Made by a program: the position numbers and the translations under genes. From the NCBI GenBank assembly GCA_030730545.1, contig JANQUX010000279.1:1-5221 (forward strand): a stretch of DNA of 5,221 nucleotides. The letters are read 5' to 3'. Positions within the stretch are counted from its first letter, which is position 1. Each line of letters starts with the position of its first letter. This DNA is from Maribacter sp. (GTDB lineage: Bacteria > Bacteroidota > Bacteroidia > Flavobacteriales > Flavobacteriaceae). Of this stretch, positions 1 to 5,221 are shown piece after piece. The notes beneath the pieces are model-generated. The model had not been told where the DNA came from. It searched no databases and saw only the letters and a list, made by a program, of their open reading frames with translations.

Positions 1-1027
1 GCGATGCAACATCTCTTGGAACTAAATTACCAAATGCAGGGTAACGACGTTCTAGATAATAGTCTCTTTCTGATTCCGATAATTCGGTTGGTCTTTTCTT
101 ACCTTCTCTTATGGCCTTTGCATCCTCTAATTTTGCAGGCACCCATATACGTCCATCATTACGTAAAGATTCGGACATCAACGTAAGTTTTGACTGATAA
201 TCTCCGGAACGAGGAATACACGTTGGGTGAATTTGAGTATAACAAGGGTTTGCAAAAAACGCTCCTTTTTTATGTATTTTCCAAGTTGCAGAAGTGTTAG
301 ATCCCATAGCATTGGTCGAAAGAAAATAAACATTTCCGTATCCGCCAGAAGCAATTACGACGGCATGTGCAGAGTGGCGTTCTATTTCACCGGTAACCAA
401 GTTACGGGCAATAATACCACGAGCCTTGCCATCTACCTTAACTACATCTAACATTTCATGACGATTGAACGGGGTAATTTTACCACGAGCAATTTGTCTG
501 TTCATTGCAGAATAAGCTCCTAATAACAATTGTTGTCCTGTCTGTCCTTTAGCATAGAATGTACGGGAAACTAATACACCACCGAAAGAACGGTTATCTA
601 ATAATCCGCCATAATCACGTGCAAATGGTACGCCCTGGGCAACACATTGGTCAATAATATTTGCAGATACTTCTGCTAATCTATATACGTTCGCTTCTCT
701 AGAACGGTAATCACCACCTTTTACCGTATCGTAAAATAAACGGTAAGTAGAATCACCATCTCCTTGATAGTTTTTTGCAGCGTTGATTCCACCTTGTGCA
801 GCAATAGAGTGTGCTCTTCTTGGAGAATCTTGGTAGCAAAATGTTTTTACATTATAGCCTAATTCTGCTAAAGTTGCAGCAGCAGAACCACCTGCCAATC
901 CTGTTCCAACTACGATAATATCAATATTACGTTTGTTGGCAGGGTTAACTAAGTCTATGTGATTCTTATAATCGGTCCACTTCGTTTTCAACGGACCTTT
1001 AGGTACTTTTGAGTCTAATACAGACAT
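1..1027 (-). CDS. sdhA: Succinate dehydrogenase / fumarate reductase flavoprotein subunit, 3' end beyond the window
   Basis: This is the flavoprotein of succinate dehydrogenase (complex II). It oxidises succinate to fumarate on the cytoplasmic side of the membrane and passes electrons to the SdhB iron-sulphur subunit. The minus-strand frame is open from an ATG at 1027 to the window edge, giving 342 codons, about half the usual 640-670 residues. The N-terminus has a Rossmann dinucleotide fold ([15 protein letters not shown], residues 37-51). The FAD-attachment segment [11 protein letters not shown] (70-80) follows, with His73 as the expected covalent flavin ligand. QIHPTC (265-270) matches the substrate-site histidine region, and PRDVAS (337-342) matches the region of the catalytic arginine, which would be Arg338. 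The ATG lies 12 bp after the sdhC stop, so the genes are almost certainly co-transcribed; no clear Shine-Dalgarno is present. No frameshift or internal stop is seen. Fumarate reductase activity in vivo cannot be excluded, but the family assignment is secure. Confidence 0.96.
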   Translation of the reverse strand, partial: MSVLDSKVPKGPLKTKWTDYKNHIDLVNPANKRNIDIIVVGTGLAGGSAAATLAELGYNVKTFCYQDSPRRAHSIAAQGGINAAKNYQGDGDSTYRLFYDTVKGGDYRSREANVYRLAEVSANIIDQCVAQGVPFARDYGGLLDNRSFGGVLVSRTFYAKGQTGQQLLLGAYSAMNRQIARGKITPFNRHEMLDVVKVDGKARGIIARNLVTGEIERHSAHAVVIASGGYGNVYFLSTNAMGSNTSATWKIHKKGAFFANPCYTQIHPTCIPRSGDYQSKLTLMSESLRNDGRIWVPAKLEDAKAIREGKKRPTELSESERDYYLERRYPAFGNLVPRDVAS

Positions 1028-1039
1028 AAGTAATAGGTA

Positions 1040-1717
1040 TTAATGATTAAAATGATGAAAAAGTGCAATGAATATAAATCCTAACGGAATAGATATCGAA
1101 TACACTTTAGCAAACAATTGTAGTTTTTCTTTTCTCATGCTCGATGCACCTGCAGATTGAAATGCAGAACTGAAACCATGCATAAGGTGTAGCGATAAGA
1201 AAATGAAGGCAATAACATAAGCACCTACACGTAATGGATTTTCGAATTTATGAACAAGTTCTTCATAATATCTGAATCCTTCACCGTTCGGCAGCAAACC
1301 GGTCATGTCTCCGTCAATAAACTTGGTGTTGATTTCTGGTATCCAGAAATCGATAAAGTGAAGTACTAGGAAAGCCAAAATGGCTAATCCGCTGTAAATC
1401 ATATTACGGCTCATCCAAGATGAATTGGCTGCACCATTATTTTTTGCATATGTTTTCACTCTAGCACTTCTGTTCTTAGCTTCTAAAATGAAACCCATTA
1501 CGAAGTGATAAATTACCCCGAAAATTAAGACAGGTTGCAAAACATATTGTACAGCCCAAAAAGTACCCATAAAATGCGAAGCTTCATTGAACGCATCGGG
1601 ACTGAAAACCGATAAGATGTTAATTGCAAAATGCTGAAGTAGAAAAAACATTAAAAAGAAAGCAGAAAGCGCCATTGCGTACTTTCTACCAATCGAAGAT
1701 TTAAAAAATCCGCTCAT
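1040..1717 (-). CDS. sdhC: Succinate dehydrogenase cytochrome b subunit (b558 family, single di-haem anchor)
   Basis: This 225-residue integral membrane protein anchors SdhA/SdhB and carries electrons through two haems b to the quinone, presumably menaquinone. Five hydrophobic helices are visible at about 12-35, 57-79, 105-127, 162-184 and 205-222, as in the one-subunit anchors of Bacillus and Wolinella; no sdhD is needed. Likely haem ligands are His29 (LLQHF), His71 (IYHFVMG), His120 (VLHF) and His177 (LHLMHG). The first two nearly coincide with Bacillus subtilis SdhC His28 and His70. The stretch from His120 to His177 is longer than in Bacillus because of an extended polar loop at about 128-160, predicted to face the periplasm. 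The start at 1717 gives MSGFFKSSIGRK, a normal N-terminus for this family, directly before helix one. It is the first gene of the sdhC-sdhA operon, preceded by a 166-bp non-coding region with a candidate promoter. Confidence 0.94.
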   Translation of the reverse strand: MSGFFKSSIGRKYAMALSAFFLMFFLLQHFAINILSVFSPDAFNEASHFMGTFWAVQYVLQPVLIFGVIYHFVMGFILEAKNRSARVKTYAKNNGAANSSWMSRNMIYSGLAILAFLVLHFIDFWIPEINTKFIDGDMTGLLPNGEGFRYYEELVHKFENPLRVGAYVIAFIFLSLHLMHGFSSAFQSAGASSMRKEKLQLFAKVYSISIPLGFIFIALFHHFNH

Positions 1718-1736
1718 TAGTCGTTAATTTTATATG

Positions 1737-1767
1737 CGAATTTACATCACAAGCTAGTTATTAACAA
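1737..1767 (-). promoter_or_regulatory. Candidate Bacteroidota-type promoter for sdhCA
   Basis: On the minus strand, TAAATTCG (1744-1737) matches the Bacteroidota -7 element TAnnTTTG with one mismatch. A TTG (1767-1765) lies 20 bp upstream, within the spacing known for the -33 element. Transcription would begin near 1731, giving a leader of only about 14 bases before the sdhC ATG at 1717. This rests on motif matching in AT-rich DNA, so chance matches are possible. Confidence 0.35.
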
Positions 1768-1797
1768 GAATTAAGCAGTTTTAGTATGTCTATTTAG

Positions 1798-1815
1798 ATT
1801 GATTTTAAAATCAAT
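1798..1815. repeat. 18-bp perfect palindrome in the sdhC upstream region
   Basis: ATTGATTTTAAAATCAAT is identical to its own reverse complement over 18 bp and stops matching at the next base on each side. It lies about 30 bp upstream of the candidate -33 element of sdhC, centred roughly 75 bp before the proposed transcription start, a position typical of activator sites. It could instead be a chance palindrome in AT-rich DNA, or a weak stem at the end of the 1884-2318 transcript. No T-run follows it in that direction, so it does not look like a normal intrinsic terminator. Confidence 0.4.
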
Positions 1816-1824
1816 TATAATGAT

Positions 1825-1873
1825 GTTTAAGATTTATCTTCTGTTTAGGCTTGTAAATTCTTAATCTTTAAAC
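1825..1873. repeat. Imperfect inverted repeat downstream of the STAS-like gene
   Basis: GTTTAAGATT at 1825-1834 pairs with AATCTTTAAAC at 1863-1873, with one bulged base and a loop of about 28 bases. It begins 11 bp past the stop of the 1884-2318 gene, so it could form a weak stem at that transcript's 3' end. The stem is AT-rich, the loop is long and no T-tract follows, so a terminator role is only a possibility. Confidence 0.2.
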
Positions 1874-1883
1874 AAAAAAATAG

Positions 1884-2318
1884 TTAAGAAATAGAAGATT
1901 GATCTGATTTTTTAGAAATATGTAGCGCCCAATGTACAGCTTGATCTAAATCTGTGAAGGTTTTTATCCTTTTTGGAAAAATTAACTTCTTTATCAATAG
2001 ACTGAATACGTTGTTTTTTAATCCGCCAACTGATGCAATATATTGCATATCGAAACGATTTTTATGAAACTTGAACCATTCAAAAGTTGGCACATGATAT
2101 TTATTGACCCTATTGGCAATATAAATTAGAGGAATACCTTTTTCGTAGATTTCTTGAGCTGCGTAAACTGCCTTTTTTGCACTTTCCCATTTAAATTTTG
2201 CACCTTGATGCATTTCAGATATTACGATGCCACCTTTGAAGAAATAAAACACCCCAAATTCAAACTCCCTTATCTCTCTGATTTGATTAAATAATTCGAG
2301 TTCTCGAACTCTTTTCAT
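1884..2318 (-). CDS. Conserved small protein, SpoIIAA/STAS-like alpha-beta fold, function unknown
   Basis: A 144-residue soluble protein with no signal peptide or membrane helix. It resembles a group of roughly 140-residue flavobacterial proteins with a SpoIIAA-like (STAS/SEC14-type) fold. This is recognised from the pattern, not proven. After a charged N-terminal leader (1-19) come two strands (FGVFYFF 21-27 and IVISEM 31-36). A helix follows (about 44-60), then the strand IPLIYIANRVNKY (62-74), whose YIANR-type segment is typical of the group, then a second strand (MQYIASVGG, 91-99), a helix (101-112) and a terminal helix (FTDLDQAVHWAL, 121-132). No catalytic motif or phosphorylatable STAS serine can be named with confidence. 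The gene stands alone, with 109 bp before it and 166 bp after it, so its neighbours give no functional clue. The start at 2318 is the only ATG near the 5' end; the leader makes it somewhat longer at the N-terminus than I would expect for the group. Confidence 0.8.
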   Translation of the reverse strand: MKRVRELELFNQIREIREFEFGVFYFFKGGIVISEMHQGAKFKWESAKKAVYAAQEIYEKGIPLIYIANRVNKYHVPTFEWFKFHKNRFDMQYIASVGGLKNNVFSLLIKKLIFPKRIKTFTDLDQAVHWALHISKKSDQSSIS

Positions 2319-2427
2319 GCCTATTTTTGTCAGGCGGCAAAGATACTAGATATTAACCTAATAGCTTATAAAAACATCGACGAACGGCTAGGTTATTAGT
2401 TGGGCTTCTTCACTTAGTGTGTAACCA
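2319..2427. other. Intergenic region between DUF2721 and the STAS-like gene
   Basis: This 109-bp non-coding stretch separates the BNR-cupin-DUF2721 set from the STAS-like gene. Apart from the candidate -7 element at 2338-2345, it holds only a short inverted repeat (TAACCTA 2354-2360 with TAGGTTA 2389-2395). The arms are 7 bp and no T-run follows, so I do not call a terminator. No small ORF with a convincing start is seen. Confidence 0.5.
2338..2345 (-). promoter_or_regulatory. Candidate -7 promoter element for the STAS-like gene
   Basis: On the minus strand, TATCTTTG is an exact match to the Bacteroidota -7 consensus TAnnTTTG. It sits 19 bp upstream of the ATG at 2318. Transcription would start near 2332 and leave a leader of about 14 bases. 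No TTG is found at the expected distance upstream, only a T-run about 24 bp away, so the -33 half is weak. Confidence 0.4.
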
Positions 2428-2817
2428 TTATTTCTCCATATCCTTTAACTGAATTTCTAAGGCTTTAGTCGATAATTGTACTTCGATCAATGAGAGTACT
2501 AAAGAGATCATTAGTGCAAATAAGCTTATACTAAATACCAAATTAGCCCAAAATGTAAATTCAGCATAAATTAAGGTCATGGTAATTACGGCTAACAGAA
2601 AACTTACAATGGCGGTTGCCTGCATATTCTTAATTATAGTAAGTCGCTTTCTTAGCTTTTGTACTTGTAAACCAATAGACGCTGATTCTGTTTCTTGATA
2701 TTTTTGATGTAATTGTCGTATTAAGGCTGCAATGGCTAAATAACGTGCATTATACGCGAGCATGGTCAACGAAATAGCAGGAAAAAGTAGTGCCGGTATC
2801 CCTAAGGTTAATTCCAT
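2428..2817 (-). CDS. DUF2721 family membrane protein
   Basis: A 129-residue membrane protein matching the DUF2721 family, whose biochemical role is unknown. The family pattern is clear. A first hydrophobic segment (about 4-25) contains PAISLTMLAYNARYLA (13-28), followed by the helix IRQLHQKY (33-40). A basic stretch with a coiled-coil look, LRKRLTIIKNMQ (55-66), comes next. Two further membrane helices lie at about 67-84 and 90-111. The protein ends with the conserved IEVQLSTKALEIQLKDME (111-128). The length is normal for the family. It starts 12 bp after the cupin stop (spacer GAAAAACAAATT, no Shine-Dalgarno), which suggests co-transcription with the cupin and the BNR-repeat gene. It is the last gene of that set; the next gene begins 109 bp further on. 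The membrane assignment is strong, but function cannot be inferred from sequence. Confidence 0.87.
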   Translation of the reverse strand: MELTLGIPALLFPAISLTMLAYNARYLAIAALIRQLHQKYQETESASIGLQVQKLRKRLTIIKNMQATAIVSFLLAVITMTLIYAEFTFWANLVFSISLFALMISLVLSLIEVQLSTKALEIQLKDMEK

Positions 2818-2829
2818 AATTTGTTTTTC

Positions 2830-3168
2830 TTAATCTGTGGCAATTCCGAAATAGGTCCAAGTTACATTGGCATCAAAAGGGTTGTGCTGACCGTGAATTT
2901 CGCCTGGTTCAATGGTTATACAATTACCTGGGCCTACTTCATACTCTTTACCTGAAATAGTAAAAACTGCTTGACCTGTTTGTATATGAAATACTTCAAA
3001 CATCGTATCATGTTTGTGTAATTCTACTTGTTGACCAGGTTTAAAAACGGCAGTGCCATACATCATTAATTGTGGTATCTCGCCACGATTGATTAATGTT
3101 CTTTTTTTAATATCTTCATTATGGCTTACGCCTAAATCAGGTAGTATATTCCAGTCGACTATCTTCAT
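2830..3168 (-). CDS. Small single-domain cupin protein (cupin_2 type)
   Basis: A 112-residue cytoplasmic beta-barrel protein of the cupin superfamily. Motif 1 is complete: Gly45, His51, His53, Glu58 and Gly65, in the pattern G(X)5HXH(X)4E(X)6G. Motif 2 is present as PGEIHGQHN (88-96), giving His92 as the fourth metal ligand. A 3-His/1-Glu metal site is therefore predicted. Single-domain cupins range from sugar isomerases and dioxygenases to metal or ligand sensors, and the substrate cannot be told here. Hydrophobicity shows no signal peptide. The ATG at 3168 lies only 4 bp after the stop of the upstream BNR-repeat gene, strong evidence for one transcript and possible translational coupling. 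DUF2721 follows after 12 bp. The fold and metal site are well supported; the reaction is unknown. Confidence 0.9.
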   Translation of the reverse strand: MKIVDWNILPDLGVSHNEDIKKRTLINRGEIPQLMMYGTAVFKPGQQVELHKHDTMFEVFHIQTGQAVFTISGKEYEVGPGNCITIEPGEIHGQHNPFDANVTWTYFGIATD

Positions 3169-3172
3169 TATG

Positions 3173-5221
3173 TTACTCTATTTCGAAAGTGATGTTTTCA
3201 CTGGTGCCGTTTCCTATAATTTCAACAACGTATGATCCTTTTGGCAAATAGGTGCTTCCGTTATCAGCTTGTTTCAATTCGGTTTTGTGCTTTTTAAGGT
3301 AATTCAACTTTCCAATTTTTGAGAATGCGAGGTCATATGATAATATATTCAAGCCTTTGTTGGCGATGATTTCGGTTTCGCTCACCACAATATCATCCGA
3401 AGATTTTATTTTAGCTTGGTATACATCATCGCGATTAGAATAAAAAGTAATATCTAAACCGGGAGTACTTGCTTTCGACCAAGAGCTCCATGAATTCCCC
3501 CAACGCGAAGAATACTTTATGTTTTCTAGCGGATAGGTGTGCAATGCTTTTGCTAATACATCGGTAGTCATACTTTGCAATGCTGAAATATCTGCCTTGA
3601 AAATGCTTCTGCCGTGCGTACCTACTAATAAATGCTTGGCTTCTTTTTGAATTACCAAATCATGTACCGCAACATTAGGCATTCCGTTTTGAAAAGATTC
3701 CCATGATGTACCGCCATTCAAGCTTACGTATAGACCATTGTCGGTACCTACAAATAATACTTTCTCATTTTCGGTATCTTCAATAATTACATTTACTGCT
3801 GCAGTAGGTATATTTGCTGCAATATTTTTCCAAGTGGCACCTTTATCTTCACTTACATATATATAAGGTGTAAAATCGTCTGAACGATAGCCATTTAACG
3901 TGGCAAATACTCGGCCCTTTTGATGTTTAGAGGCGATTACCCTACTTACCCACAAATTCTGAGGGAGGTTTTTAGAAATGACTTCCCAATTTCCGCCACC
4001 ATTGTCGGTACGTTGAATAAGGCCGTCATCACTACCGGTGTACATCAATCCAAATTTAAAAGGAGATTCTGAAATGGTTGCTAAAGTTCCGAATGCGACG
4101 TTACCTTTTTTACCTCCTTGGGTTAGGTCGCCTGAAATGGTTTCCCAAGTATCACCTTGATTTAAAGAGCGGTGTAGCTTATTGCTACCCATATATAAAA
4201 TATCTTGATTATGGGGTGATAATAGAATAGGAGATTGCCAATTAAAACGATACGGAGTCTCGCCTAATTCGTGTTTTGGCTGAATGTAATTTCTCTGGTC
4301 TTTTTCTAAATCAATTCTAAAATAATTTCCAAATTGATATCCTGTGTAAACGATATTAGCATTGCGATTATCTACTTGTACTTGCATACCATCGCCACCC
4401 AAAATAGATTTCCAAGGGTATTGACCTGTTTGTTGCCATTTTGTATTCTCTTCTGCGTTATGTGGTCCCATCCAAACGCCGTTATCTTGTAAACCACCAT
4501 ATACATTGTACGGTTTTTCATTATCAACCGCAATGGCATAAAACTGACCTACGGTTGGCGAGTTGTTCTTGAACCAATTTTTGCCGTCATCATAACTTGT
4601 ATTTACTCCACCATCATTTCCGTTGATTAAATGTCCCGGTAAATTTGGATTGACCCATACAGCATGGTGGTCAGAGTGAACATTATCGCCATTAATTGAA
4701 GTGTATGTTTTACCACCATCTTTAGAAGAAATAATAGGAACGCCAGATAAATAGATAGCATCTACATTATTTGGGTCTACCGTTATTTGGGCAAAATAAT
4801 ATCCGTAGCTATAAAACAAATCATCAATATATTCTTCGTTTTGCTTCACCCAAGTGGTACCGCCATCATTACTGCGATACACTTCTGCACCAATTACGGG
4901 CGTGTCGAATAACATAGAATTTGCATCTTCTAAGTATAATGCCAAATCTGCTGGTTTCACAGCATTACTACGTACCATTTGCTTTACGTTGGCAGCTCTA
5001 TATTTTTCTTGAAAGTTATTTGTCTTTAGAAACTCGTTCAGGTCTATGTCATTTAGATCTAAGAACTGTTCTTTTGAGAGCGTTTTAAAATCATTTTTCG
5101 TTAGGCCAGCTTGTTTCTCTTCCTTTTTGTTAGAATTCTCTCTTCTAAACTGACTGTCATGAACAGCATAAACAGTATTATCATTAAATACAGCTAAACC
5201 TATTCTACCTACACCTTCACC
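3173..5221 (-). CDS. Asp-box/BNR beta-propeller protein, sortilin/Vps10- or GH74-like, 5' end beyond the window
   Basis: The frame is open from the right edge to a TAA at 3173: 682 visible residues, numbered here from the edge. The first in-frame ATG (4978, residue 82) is internal, because the 81 codons before it read as family sequence (GEGVGRIGLAVF, 1-12). Seven Asp boxes are visible: SNDGGTTW (117-124), SKDGGKTY (166-173), SYDDGKNW (209-216), SLNQGDTW (352-359), TDNGGGNW (405-412), SEDKGATW (457-464) and SLNGGTSW (500-507). They mark the blades of one or two beta-propellers. A charged, helical excursion (about 25-105) interrupts the first visible blade, and HSDHHAVWVNP (182-192) is a typical family motif. 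GTHGRSIF (534-541) closes the propeller, followed by a Trp/Ser-rich linker (572-582) and a C-terminal beta-sandwich. No cysteine is present, which suits an exported protein, but the signal peptide lies outside the window. Relatives are often labelled glycosyl hydrolases; I can identify no catalytic residues, so binding or scaffolding is equally possible. Confidence 0.9.
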   Translation of the reverse strand, partial: GEGVGRIGLAVFNDNTVYAVHDSQFRRENSNKKEEKQAGLTKNDFKTLSKEQFLDLNDIDLNEFLKTNNFQEKYRAANVKQMVRSNAVKPADLALYLEDANSMLFDTPVIGAEVYRSNDGGTTWVKQNEEYIDDLFYSYGYYFAQITVDPNNVDAIYLSGVPIISSKDGGKTYTSINGDNVHSDHHAVWVNPNLPGHLINGNDGGVNTSYDDGKNWFKNNSPTVGQFYAIAVDNEKPYNVYGGLQDNGVWMGPHNAEENTKWQQTGQYPWKSILGGDGMQVQVDNRNANIVYTGYQFGNYFRIDLEKDQRNYIQPKHELGETPYRFNWQSPILLSPHNQDILYMGSNKLHRSLNQGDTWETISGDLTQGGKKGNVAFGTLATISESPFKFGLMYTGSDDGLIQRTDNGGGNWEVISKNLPQNLWVSRVIASKHQKGRVFATLNGYRSDDFTPYIYVSEDKGATWKNIAANIPTAAVNVIIEDTENEKVLFVGTDNGLYVSLNGGTSWESFQNGMPNVAVHDLVIQKEAKHLLVGTHGRSIFKADISALQSMTTDVLAKALHTYPLENIKYSSRWGNSWSSWSKASTPGLDITFYSNRDDVYQAKIKSSDDIVVSETEIIANKGLNILSYDLAFSKIGKLNYLKKHKTELKQADNGSTYLPKGSYVVEIIGNGTSENITFEIE

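Noticed and set aside
4..186. Plus-strand ORF of 60 codons near the left edge
   Set aside because: It lies entirely antisense to sdhA, whose reading frame is strongly conserved here; the translation shows no recognisable domain.
227..451. Plus-strand ORF of 74 codons
   Set aside because: It is antisense to the SdhA FAD/substrate domain region and has no family resemblance or start signal.
1825..1873. Intrinsic terminator after the STAS-like gene
   Set aside because: The inverted repeat has an AT-rich bulged stem, a loop of about 28 bases and no following T-run, so it is kept only as a weak repeat.
3053..3235. Plus-strand ORF of 60 codons
   Set aside because: It is antisense to the cupin start and the BNR gene end, both of which are well supported on the minus strand.
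3173..5221. Repeated Asp-box motifs as a possible DNA repeat array
   Set aside because: The similarity is at the protein level (BNR blades) with divergent codons and irregular spacing; there is no nucleotide repeat.
1..5221. Mobile element, CRISPR array, tRNA or rRNA
   Set aside because: No transposase or integrase sequence, regularly spaced repeats, cloverleaf or rRNA-like segment was seen, and every gene is housekeeping or a common flavobacterial family.

Overview
The window looks like ordinary chromosome from a low-GC member of the Bacteroidota, most likely Flavobacteriaceae. This is inferred from several things: a Bacillus/Wolinella-type succinate dehydrogenase with one di-haem cytochrome b subunit, a large Asp-box (BNR) repeat protein of the kind common in marine flavobacteria, starts with no convincing Shine-Dalgarno sequence, and upstream elements resembling the Bacteroidota TAnnTTTG box. 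All genes I can support lie on the minus strand. Two run off the window, one at each end.

Reading in the direction of transcription (right to left), 5221-3173 is the 3' part of a long gene for a sortilin/Vps10-like or GH74-like beta-propeller protein, with at least seven Asp boxes and a C-terminal beta-rich domain. Its reading frame is open to the window edge, so its true start is outside. Only 4 bp later comes a small cupin (3168-2830), and 12 bp after that a DUF2721 three-helix membrane protein (2817-2428). The tight spacing suggests one transcript. After a 109-bp gap comes a lone small gene (2318-1884) for a SpoIIAA/STAS-like cytoplasmic protein of unknown function.

A 166-bp AT-rich intergenic region (1883-1718) holds an 18-bp perfect palindrome and a plausible promoter. 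It precedes the succinate dehydrogenase operon: sdhC (1717-1040), then after 12 bp sdhA (1027 to beyond position 1). An sdhB gene is expected just past the left edge but is not seen. SdhC anchors SdhA/SdhB on the inner face of the cytoplasmic membrane and passes electrons from succinate to menaquinone through two haems. SdhA carries covalent FAD and the dicarboxylate site.

I see no mobile element, CRISPR array, tRNA, rRNA or obvious new defence or biosynthetic system. The most noteworthy points are the two edge-truncated genes, the composition of the BNR-cupin-DUF2721 gene set, the non-coding palindrome before sdhC, and some residue-level features of the Sdh subunits.
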